Shown: piece after piece, positions 11,719 to 23,700 of the stretch
Numbering within the stretch: position 1 is the first letter of the stretch
How the letters are laid out: each line of letters opens with the position of its first letter
Assembly: GCA_037951165.1 (NCBI GenBank)
Contig: JBBDHG010000008.1
Location: 9,679,501 to 9,743,500 of the forward strand
Reading direction: 5' to 3'
Source: Lophius americanus
Taxonomy: Eukaryota; Chordata; Actinopteri; Lophiiformes; Lophiidae
Length of the DNA stretch: 64,000 bases
The notes under the pieces: model-generated
Told to the model about the DNA's origin: nothing
The model's database searches: none
Seen by the model: only the letters and a program-made list of their open reading frames with translations
Program-made: the position numbers and the translations under genes

Positions 11719-14700
11719 CTGTAGAAAAAATAAAAGATCTAACGTTCAATTTACTCCTTAATGAAAATATGAGAATCATCGGGATCCTCTACAAAGTGCA
11801 TTTGATCCATCTAAGTACTTGAACTTTAGTGTTGTACATGGTCCAGACCACTTGCTGACTAACATGAGCAAGATGATGTCAATGAGAGTCCTGGTATCCA
11901 AAGAAAGTGACAAACGCAGTTTTATTTTCCACCTTTAACAATCCGTGTTAAGACAGTTTGCCAATGATGCAAAATCCATTGAACTGATTTCCAGAAAGCT
12001 TTGCGGAGGGTCGGGACATGGATCAGGGAACCTAGAGCGACATGTGGTACTGTTTGGCATTTCTGGAGGGACATGCTCTACTGAGTGCAATTCTAGCTCA
12101 AAACTGCTGCAATACACCTTTAAATTGTTTCACATACAGGTACTTGAAATTAAAAACTAAACGTTATTGATAAATAATGTGAAATTGAATCGTTTGTGTG
12201 TTCGTTTGTGTTAAATCAGACTGTACGTTTTTCATGGCTATGAACAAGAGTGTAATGTGGTGAATGTGGATATCTTTATTAGCATCAAAAAAATTCCTCA
12301 CTAAATAACCAGCCTGCATAAAACATTTTGGGTCTAACCCTCCAGGTTGAAAATGAATGCAGCATTGCACTGAAAGAAACATTCATGTTTTGCCCTGAAC
12401 CTCTTCAGTTATAGGAATAACACATTTCCTCACCTCATCCCCCTCCTCCTCCTCGTCGTCCTCCCTCCCATCTCCTGCTCCCTCTTCCTCTTTGTCACTT
12501 GGACTTTCCTCTTCATTCTTCTCTTCTGCATCTGAAAGAAAAAACACAGAGTAGGTCAAACTAACAGCGACAGACAGCAGCAGACCACAGAAGGAAGCTG
12601 AAATGTCGAACACTGCATTAACCTGGACTGGTTTCCTCTGCCGCTTCAACTTTCTCCTCTTCCACTTTCTCCTCTTCCACTTTCTCCTCCTCTTCCACCT
12701 CCTCCTCGCCTTCCTTCACATCAGGTTGAGCTTCATCTGTCTTCTTGTACTCTGCTGCGGGCGTTGCTGGGCTCTTCTTCTGCACAACAAACAAGAAAGC
12801 ACTTCAGCCTGAATTCAGAAACAAGGACTCATAAACCTGCATCTCATGACCTCAATGGCCATAACATTCATCTATAGATTCAAAGAAAAAAACAACTATC
12901 CGGTCTGTTTTACTCTGCAATCATACTACTTACTTATACACGAGATTACTGCTGACTGTTTTTCCAAACTAAAACCTGGGTTTTAAATGTTTCATTTTTA
13001 CCCCAACCAATGTTTTTATTTTATTTGTTTATAGAAATGTTTCTAATTTTACAACAAATAAATAATCAATAACTATCTGCTTCTTTTTTTGTCAAGGTAA
13101 ATTACAGTCATTGAACAGTAAATATAAAAATATTCCAAAATACAAATCCAATAGATTCCTTTATATTTAAGGAAATTTGTGTATTTTACTCATTGTTCAT
13201 GTATTTCTCCGTCATACTTCTGTAGCAGAATTGATGCCTTTGAAGACCGTAGAATAGGAAAGGAAACAAGAGGAAGATGATATTCAACAAATGGCCCCAG
13301 CTGATTTCCTACATATCAAACTACTTAAGGTTCGCCCAGTCTGCAACGAGCTATGGAAATCAAAATGGGTCACTTTAATATGGCACAAACTAAACAAACA
13401 AATTGCCATGTAGAAAGAGTGCTGCATTTTTAAATCCCTTGAGTGTATTAGTACCATTGTGCAAATACTCCTCTTCAAGTTCCTGCATTAGAATGTTACA
13501 CAAATAAAAGTGTGCAAGATCAGAAAAATTAACTCATAGTGAATGTTTTACGATATGATAAAAAGGTATTTTGACTCAGTAACTAAAATAAAAGCAAAAT
13601 TTTATATTCTCCATTAATCTTTGGGTTTGTATAAATTCAAGAAATGCATGACAGCTTCCCAGGGTCGAAAGTGACACATTTACAACGTCTGCTTTGTCCA
13701 ACCAGCTACTTTACAGACGGTTTCTGCTTGTTTCACAAATCTACACAAGGACAGACAGATTGCAGTCTAGACTACAGCCGCACAAAAACAGGATTTTCAC
13801 CACCAGGACAGAAAATCAAACATCACACATTAAGCTACTCTAAAAGAGGCGGTGTCAGTCACCAGGCCCGAGGAGCCAGTGGCAAGGCAGTTTGGACTTC
13901 AGGGTTCCTTACACTCTTCCTGTAAGTTTGTGAGACTCAACTGACCCTGAGCTGATCCTGAGGACCCCTCTGAACAGTCACACACCACACTGGGTGATCA
14001 GCACTGATAAAAGGGTGCAGGAGGGTTTACAGTACAAGCCTTTTTAATCAAACTTCTGCATTCTCAGTCATTACTGCATTTCCCTTGGGGTACAGATTGC
14101 CATACATCCAACTAATAGTAGATAATGTGTGTGTGTGTGTGGTTACGTGTCCATTACCTTGCCCGTGCAACAGAAGACAAAGATAAGGATGATGGGTAGA
14201 GCCACGGTGAGAACGTAGACGACCCAGAGCCATGGACGCTCCTCTGCGGCGGTCAACATTTGAGTTGCCAGGCCAGGCTGAAAACACACAACACAATTTA
14301 AAGACAAGGACACAGTACCTCATCTAGGAGGTATGATTTAGTGGAGCAAAAATTAAAGCATAGCAGTGCAAGCAAACTATCCACTCACCACCAATGATTT
14401 GAGGAGTAGACAGAAATCACATGTATGAAAACTTGCATCAGAGAAACAATCAGTAGAAAAAGTATGTATGAAAAAAGTATGTATAAAGTACAGGGAAAAA
14501 ACACATTTGTATTCAATAACACTTTCTCTTATCTTCACCCAGAACATATATTTTTTCCAAGTGAATTGGCTGATAGGTTTCGTTTATACGAAAATTTATT
14601 AAAAAAAAATTCACAAAATGGATTATTTCGGCTGGTAGCAGGGACAAATGCTTCAAATTTTGGTTAAAGTTAAGGAATTATTTCCCCTTCCATTTGCTTC

Positions 14701-17700
14701 AACATTCCAACATCTGGCATATTTTTCAACATAAATCCAAAAAAAAAAAACAGGACAAATTTCCAAAAAACCTGAAAGCATGTTTCATGTGCTAAACCAG
14801 TTTTATTGAAGTTTGCAGATAGGCAGATTGAGTTGGGATTCATGGATTTCCCAATCTAAATTTCCAATAAGGTATTTTAGACATTTTCTCTTAATTGATC
14901 TCCCTGCCCTGTTAACAGTTCCAGACTTCCCATATTGAGACACTAAGTCTCCAAACTTGCTGTCATCACTATGGCATCAAGCCATTGAATACATTACACG
15001 CAGGCTGAGCAGAACTTACAGCTACCAGTAAACTCGACTTCATCTGTTAAAACATGTCACCTATGATATCATATTCCTGTGGCTGTGGAATTTAATCAAA
15101 GGATCCCTGAAAGTAGCTTCCTGAGTACCTCCAGCTGTGGACACACCATCTCTGATGGTTACCGACTAGTTAAACTTCAAAACATCTATTTGTGTCTCGC
15201 ACAGAAGCTGCTTCCTCCAGAGGGATTACACCGCTATTGAGGTCATATTCAAAAGCTGGGATGTTTCAAGCAGCAGGAAAACACTTTTAAGTGCTCTTAT
15301 TTTGAAACATCACAGCAGAGGTAAGGTTGGGTGGCATTGTGTGTGTGTTCTGCCTTGAAAATACCAGATTGGTCTTCCTAGAGGTGTGTTAAATAAACCA
15401 ATTGTGTGACATTTAGAAGTCAAAACATAAGCCCATTGTTTTTATTATGTTAAGTCCATTATATATTCTTTGATGGCTTTGTGCATCAAGTGATTCAAAC
15501 GGGAAAAAACAAAAAACTTTAACTACCTGAGCGAGTGTAAATTTATCTGGGGAGTAGAGCATATGTATAGAAGAAAAACACTGATGCAGATCTCATAATA
15601 AGTCCACAGCTATACATCCCAGCTCAGTTTCTTTGCCACAATAGTCCAAAAACGTCTGCATAACTGCTGATGCCACACCAAAGAGCCTTTGCATCTCCAT
15701 TATTGCATCACAAGATGACAACTAGATTGAAAAAAACTTAATTCCCTTGCTTGAGGTAGCATCTGACATCTTAATGTATAATTTAGACTTTCCCTAATAT
15801 TATTGTCATAAGCTATGGTCAACATAAAATTTGCTCTGATATTTTATTGTTTTTAAATCAAGATTCAATTATCAAGATTTTGGTAAAAACTGATATTAAT
15901 CTACAGTAACATCCAAGTTATAATTCTTTTTACAGTCTTGGATTCAAACCAGCAACTTAAATTAGTTTTCCTATTGTATTTCCTCATTCAATGGTATGAT
16001 TCTTTTCTTCTAATAATTATTCAAATTTTAAGTATTTATCAAGAGTATGTTTGGTTATTTTTCATGAGAATTAATGTTCAATGCTTTATTCAGAGAGACT
16101 CCCTTTGACAGGATGTCAATTCTGTCTTATTAAAAGTAAAGCTTGAGATCAGTTCTCTGCGGTCTTACATCAGCGGCGCCCTCAGCGGTCTTCTTCAGTC
16201 CCCAGCTGTCAGCAGCCCAGCGATCAGCAGTGTTGCGGTCATTTGAGATGAAGAAGTTATCGAAGAAGATGTCGTTGGTCATGGACCAAAGCTCCAACCC
16301 CAGAGCGCCGAAAGGAGACATTCTGAATGGATGCAGGTCCTCGAAGAACGCTGGGTTGGGGATCTTCCTTGGCTTCCAGACGCCCTAAGAATAGAAATAT
16401 GCTGCTGTAGAACATTACTTCCATCTATTTGTGGTTTTCCCAATCAATCACAGCTACATATTAACTTCTAAATATGTATCAAAATGTTTTGGGATGTTCC
16501 TTGCCCATCCCAGTGAAAAATCTTATTGAAATCTGTTCGCTTTTTGCATAATCCTGCTAATGTATATAATTTCCTTTCTGGATAAGCAAAGTCTTATCGT
16601 AATAGATAAACCAATGCCAGCAAAATAATTGGCTCCGTGGTAGAGTCAATAAAAATTTAAAATTGAAAAAGTTAATAAAATGGCAACTAAGTGAACAATT
16701 AAAAAAATAAATAAAAACTCACTCCCAAAATTCATCTTTGTTTCTTTCCTGATAATTTACAAACTTTTTATTTATCTATAACTGATTCAGTAGTCAACAA
16801 TATTCTGATTAAAGCCTTAAACCTTCCGGATCTCAGTTCATGTGTGGTCTGTTAAAGGGACAAAGTTATTGGATGTACAGTGTCTGCTGCTGTATGGCAA
16901 GTTCCTGTATATGAAGTTCTAAATATGGGATTAGTTTACAAGCTTACCTGGTAGTTGGGGTTATCAATCATCGGGGGCTTCCACTTGCCCTTGTAGTTGG
17001 GGTTGTCAATCATGGGTCGTTTCCAGGTCCCACAGCCAGGCGCAGCCTCACAGGCAGGGTTAGGGACCTGAGGTGCCTCCCATTCACCGTCCATGTCCTC
17101 GTCCCTGATGAGCAGGAGGGATAAAGAGATGGTTTGCGGGAGGTACAGGATATCTCCAGGTTTCAACAAGGCAAATTTAAGCCCTTTTAAGACCATTATG
17201 GATGGAATTTAAGACTTATTTCATTTCCATACTAACAAGAAAGTATTAGCAATATGAAAGACATTCAGAACCCCACATTTACCTGCAAAGTAAATCAATT
17301 CATGCAGTGAAACACATTCCTTCCAGCAATTTTTCCAGTGTTCATCAATGTCGTTATGCCTGGTATATGACTGATGGTTTGGGACGGTGTGTAAAGCCCC
17401 TCAGCTTTTGGCTTTGGTGTAGCTCAAAGCGCTGTCCGCAGGTTGATTGGTGTTGATGCTCTAGGTCCAGACATGGAACCAAACGCACTGATTGCAGGCT
17501 TTTCTTGCTGGTTGTTTAAACCGCTCTATGCTTTTTTGTGATTTGGCATGCAACTCCAGAGAAGCGATGCCACGCAACCACGCAGTAAAAATGACTGTTC
17601 TCTAACCATAGGTCACTGAATTTGTATTTACCAATTGTCCCAGTTCAATACTGTGACTTACAGTTTGAGGAAAAAAAGTCAGAAAAATTTGCTTTTCACT

Positions 17701-20700
17701 CTCTACAAAGCTTCTCCATACGACACACCACACCTCTGGACTACATGTACATAGGTGTGCTTTGACCGTTGATTCTATCCGCTGACCACAGTTCTTGCAT
17801 TTCGGTTCCGTCTAAAACAGAACTAATCGCCGTAACAAACCGCGACTGATCAACTAATCATTATAGTTTTGTTAAGGCGAGCTGAAAATCGAAATAATCA
17901 AAAACAAGAACATGAAAAACTAACATGTAATAACTCACCAGTCTTCAGGTTTGATCGCGTCAGGGTCACCCATGTACTCTGGTTCGTCGTCCAGCCATCC
18001 ATCGGGCTTCACTGCATCTTCATCTGGAACCTGGGCAGGAGCATCCTCATCCCTGTAGAAAAGTGTAGACAGACATTAAGTAGGTGATATATATAAATAT
18101 ATAGCTCTCTCTCTCTCCCTCCTTTATAAAGTAGATGTCTGAATTTATCTCAGACTCTCAGTATTTCATCATTTTGTAAACTACATTACTCAAAAAAAAA
18201 TAAAGTGAACACTTAAATCAAACATCCCGGACCTGGATGAATGAAATACTCCAGTGGAAAATCTTAATTGATTACAAAGTTCTAATTTGTTGAGAACAAA
18301 ATAACATAAGAGCTACCAATGGAAACCACAATCATTAACCCTTTGAGGACTGGATTCAGAATCATATTCAAAATCAAAATCAAAAAATTAGTTCCAAGGA
18401 TGATCCAACTTTTGTGAATTTTCTCAAGACAACTCATAATGTGGCTCAGTAGTGTGTAGAGCCTCTATGTGCCCTTAAGCACTCCCTACAACGGGCATGC
18501 TCCTGATGATACGACCGGTCGTCTCCTGGGGGTTCTCTAAGGAGGGCATCACTCAGCTCCTGGACAGTCTGTGGTGCGATGTGGCGGCGGTGGATGCAAC
18601 AATACATTTTGTTCAAGAGGTCGTCAATTGGATTCAGGTCGAGGGAACAGGCGGGCAAATGCAAATCCGGCTGTGAGCACAGGCCCCACTCCTGAACGTC
18701 GGGCCCTCATGCAACCCTCATGGAGCCTGTTTCTGACAGTTTGGGCAGAAACATGCACACGAGTGACCTGCTGGAGGTCCTTTTGTAGGGCTCTGGCAGT
18801 GCTCCTCCGTGCAGAAAGGAGCAGATAGGAGTCCTGCTGCTGGGTCGTTGCCCTTCTGCAGCTTTGTCCATCTCTCCTGGTGTACTAGCCTGTCTTCCGG
18901 TATCTCCTCCACACTCTTGACACTGTTCTGGGAGACACAGCAAACCTTGTGGCCACAGCGCATATGCATGTGCCATCCTGGAGGAGCTGCATTACCTGAG
19001 CATGTTTTGTGTGCTACAGATACCCATGCTACCACTAGTGGCAAGGGCACTGGAAAAATTTAAAACTAGCCAAGAATCAGCCAGAAAGGATGATGAGAGG
19101 GAAATGGTCTGTGGGCACCACCTCCAAAACCACTCCAGAATAGGGGTTGTCTTGCTTATTGCCCCTCCTTTCCAACGGTTGTCTGAGCCATTTGTGCAAC
19201 AGCAGGTGAAATTGACTCACAATCTTTATTGCTTACTGAATGAGCAGACTGATATCCCGGACGTGTGATTGACTTGGAGTTACACTATAATAATTATGTG
19301 CCCCCTTTATTTATTTTTTTGAGTAGTGTAGTAAGTGGCTTTGAGTTCAATTCTTTTGTTTGTAAACTACAATTTCAAGGTCCAGAATATGTATCAGCCC
19401 CTTTACACAGATGAACATTAACTCCAATTTTAATTAACCATGAAGTTTGAAGTAACACAATGGTAAGGTTGTCAAAAGGGCTGATTTTACTGACCAGTCC
19501 TCAGGCTTGGTGGCAGTGGGGTCCTGGATCTTAGGCCTTTCGTCCCAGTCCTCTGGCTTATGGTCATCGGAGTCTTCAATCTCAGCGAGGGGGTTCACTG
19601 GAGGAGTCATGTCCGTCAGCAAGCTCCCGGTGTTCACAACCGTCTGATCCACCAGCACCTCAAAGGTGTTGTCAGGGTTCACCACTAGGGAGACAAGATT
19701 GAGTTTAGCTTATCCATCGTGTGATAACAAATTCATTTTTAGTAGATTCAAAATGTTTCAAGACATTAAAAAGTTCAAGAAAGCATATTTCCTAGCAACT
19801 GATTTAACCCTAACCAAAATAAACAAACATAAAACCACGATTTTTCTCTAGTAAGGCCTTAAGAAGTCTGCACCACTGCCAATCAACTGAAGAAGTTCCA
19901 GAGACACAGTTTTTAACATCTTTATGACAGGATTAAATTTTATTACTTGTGTTTTAAAAAAAATAAATACAAGAAGAAAGCCTTGTTTCCCTTTATTAAT
20001 TGTAAACATCAAATAATAAATAACTTCCATAATTGATAGCATAGATGTAAGTGAGGAATTAAAGCAAACTGTAGGTAGACCCTCTGGCTGCCTTCTGCTG
20101 ATTTACAGTAGAAATTTCTCGTTGCCTTTTGCTGTAGTAAAATAATGATGCAGCAGCTATTTACAGAAAAAAGGCATAAAGTTTTTAATGTACTCGGTGC
20201 TGTGTTCCTATAGTTTCATTCAGTTACACTACCTGATGCCCAACCCAAATGCAAAGTTAAAATGTTATATGTATTAACTGTTAACATATAAAGACATCGT
20301 AACCAACAGCATAATTTGTAAGGTTGGTCCTAAAGCAAAGGAAAAAAAGAAGTATCCGACCTGCTTTATGAAACCAATCTGCAATATGCATTTACTGCAC
20401 TCTCTCTTTGTTTCACTTACATTTTTGCAGATATTAATATAGATATTAAAATAAAATAAAAAACACCCCATCATCACCGGAATATGTGGCTGAGAAAATC
20501 CCGACATTATCCCGTCTGATTTAATAAAGCCTTTTTGATTGTAGCAAAGAGGTGAATTAAGTAAAAATTGCAGATACAGCATTTCGTTTGACAGAAATAC
20601 AAAGATAATTTGGGCCAATGAGTGAGCCTTGGAACTCTATATGCTCTGAAGTCTCCAATGATCACACAAGATTTCCAATTAGAGATAGAACTTGAAAGCT

Positions 20701-23700
20701 GGAATGGATATGCCAAGCCAGGGCATTCAGATGTTTGTATAATTATGTGCGTCTCACCCAATGTGTACAAATGTGTCTTCTTGTCCGTATAGTATGTCCT
20801 CAGGTCAACATCAGGTTTCTTGGCATGTTTCTCTTCATACTCTCCAGTTTTCGGGTTTTTGTGTCTGAATATAAAGTGTAGTTTGTAATCTTCTCCACAC
20901 TTGTCAGGTCCAAACATGATTGTGTATGGAGTTTTATCCACAAACTGTTCCTGAGGAGACAGAACACATTGAGCTGCTCTGAAAGTTTTATGACATCTTT
21001 TAAAATCTGCATGCCTCTTATAAATAAGCAGGTAAATATGTCTGTAAACTATCACATCATCTGTCATTTACAGTTAACTCATCTTCAATTATTTTGAATT
21101 ATCAATCATCAGTATATGTGATCCATTTCAATAATGAAGGGCCGTCTTATCCTCACTAAAGGACACAATCAAAAATATATTTTTTCTTCTTGTAAAATGT
21201 CCAGCAGTCAAAAAAGTCCAACTGGAGCCAATTTTGATAATCATTGGTAACACGTATTTTATATTTTGCAAATTAAAAATACAATGTATGCAATGTTTTT
21301 TTAATACTGTAAAAATAAAGTGCATCCGGAAAGTATTCAGAGATCTTCACTTTTTCCACATTTTATGTTAGTGTTTTTCCAAAATGGATTAAATTCATAT
21401 GTTTCCTCACAGTTCTACACACAATACCCCATAAAGACAAAGCGAAAAAAGTTTGTTTGAAATTTAAAAAAAATAAAGAACGAAAATATAATATGTATAT
21501 AAGTATTCAACCTTTGGCACCAATTACAGCCTCAAGTCTTTTTGAGTATGATGCTACAAGCTTGGCACACCTATTTTTGGGCAGTTTCTCCCATTCTTCT
21601 TTCGAGGACCTCTCAAGCTCCATCAGGTTGGATGGGGAGCGTCGCTGCACAGCCATTTTCAGATCTCTACATAGATGTTCAGTGTTCTCCTCTCTCCACT
21701 GAGAAATACTGGAGCTCTGTCATAGTGACCATTGGGTTCTTGGTCACCTCCCTGACTAAGGCACTTCTCCCCCGATCGCTCAGTTTAGCCAGCTCTTGGA
21801 AGAGTCCTGGCAGTGCCGAACTTCTTCCATTTACGGATGACGGAGGAAACTATGCTGCAGAAATCTTTCTGTACCCTTCCCCAGATCTGTTCCTCGATAC
21901 AGTCCTGTCTTGGAGGTCAACTATGGGACCTTATATAGACAGGTGTGTGTCTTTCCAAATCATGTCCAATCAACTGAATTTACCACAGATGGACCCCAAT
22001 CAAGTTGTAGAAACATTTCAAGGATGATCAGTGAAAACAGGATGCACCTGAGCTCAACTTTGAGCGTCATAGCAAAGGCTGTCAATGCTTATGTGCATGT
22101 TATATTTTCGTTATTTATTTTTAATAAATTTTCAAAAAAATTCAAACAAACTTTGTTTGCTTTGTCATCATGGGGTATTGTGTGCAGAATTTTGAGGGAA
22201 ATAAATGAATTTAATCCATTTTGGAATAATGCTGTAACAAAACAAAATGTGGAAAAAGTGAAGCTCTGTGAAACTGTGCGGATGCACTTTACAATTTTGC
22301 AAAGCATAGGCTTCCATTGGTGAAGTCTTCCAGGACAGTAAGTATTATTAAGCAACATCACAATTACATCACAGTTTTAGTACTTTAAACACAAGTCAAA
22401 CTGACCAGGTCGAGGTCTGGAGTCTGTGAGAGCAGCTTGACGTAGGCCCCACCACAGTCGATACCTGACTGGAAGTTCACCTCATACCTGAACACACACA
22501 GATAGCGATGAATGATAAACACAGACAGTAAGACAACCAACCATAGGAGATATAGTCAAGAAGAGATCTCTTACTGGACGATGAGGGGTTTGGTGTCAAA
22601 GGTGAAAGGTCGCAGAAGCTGAGCTGAGATGGCATGATGTTTGGCTCGAGACTTCAGGACCAGGCCTTTATCTCCAGGAAGGGTACTGTCCTTCATCTCC
22701 TCCACTGCCCATTTACCTGTTCACAAGAATATCACTATCATGCCCTCACCTGACAAAGTACTTATTAAGCCTCGGACTGCTACCAGACACGAGAGCCTTA
22801 ATTTGCGGTTAAACAACATGGGAAGACTACAGCCAAAGTCTAACTAGTAAGTAATAAGTTATGCGTCTGTGTGAAGGAAAAGGATTCAATTCTGGCAGGT
22901 TTTGGTAGGCTGTATTCAGCACTCAAAAACCAGAGGATTGAGAAATGCAGATATACAAACCATTACTATAAAGCAATGCTTGTCTATCTTTTTTACACTC
23001 AACACTAGAACAAGTTCAGAGGGTCTGTTGTAATTGAACGAATAATTGAAATGCATAAAGCTTTTGGCAGTGGTTATTCACTTACTTTCTTCAATTTTGG
23101 TTTCTCCTCTCATACACAGATTTACATAGTTTAATAGCAAAACTAAGTTAATAACTCTCAATAAGTAATCACTCTGGGAGGACACTATAAAAAACCGTGC
23201 CACACAGCTCACAGAAGGCCTCATTGGAAAAAAATCAAGCCCCAATCTGATGTGTCACAGCTATACCATTTAATCATTGTAGCGGTGTACATACCATCAT
23301 ATTTTGCAATGTCTTCATCAGTATCTTCCTTCTTGGCAATGGACACCACCCAGCTGAAACAGACATGGAGTTTAGTACACACCAGAAGAAAGACGACTCA
23401 AAGCCGAGCTAGCAGGTCTCACATCTTCAAAAGTCAAAGAAGTTTGACAGAAAATGTAGAATAAATTTAATCTTTAACCTGGAAAACTAAAAACCGAATT
23501 TGGTGACAACAAGTTCCAGTTTTCGCTCATATCATTCGCCACCACTGGTGTATGCCTTGACAATTTGCTACAAAAAGATTAAACACATGTAAATATCGCC
23601 ACTAATGAGAATGTCACATGAATGACCATGTATGAGTAATGCGCTCACCTGTCAAGTGTGCCTTGATCAAAAGACTCGGCAATGAAATGTTCCCCCATTG

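Larger units (their letters stand above)
12780..16168 (-). other. canx introns 11 and 12, outside exon 12
   Basis: Unique-looking AT-rich intron sequence flanking the transmembrane exon. I see no other coding segment or recognised transposon. Intron 13 (12532-12622) is only 91 nt, and intron 14 (11719-12433) likewise holds nothing recognisable. Confidence 0.6.

Noticed and set aside
12603..12812. Plus-strand open frame rich in Leu and Phe
   Set aside because: It is the antisense shadow of canx exon 13 and its splice acceptor.
16143..16388. Plus-strand open frame over canx exon 11
   Set aside because: It overlaps a strongly conserved calnexin exon on the other strand and resembles nothing itself.
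18571..19268. Several plus-strand open frames of 84-88 codons
   Set aside because: They are antisense to the decayed Tc1 transposase at 18182-19330.
20507..21067. Minus-strand 186-codon open frame as a single gene
   Set aside because: Only 20758-20950 is exon (canx exon 7); the rest is intron read through both splice sites.
21542..22027. 161-codon plus-strand open frame
   Set aside because: It lies wholly within the non-autonomous Tc1/mariner element, and no transposase motif appears.
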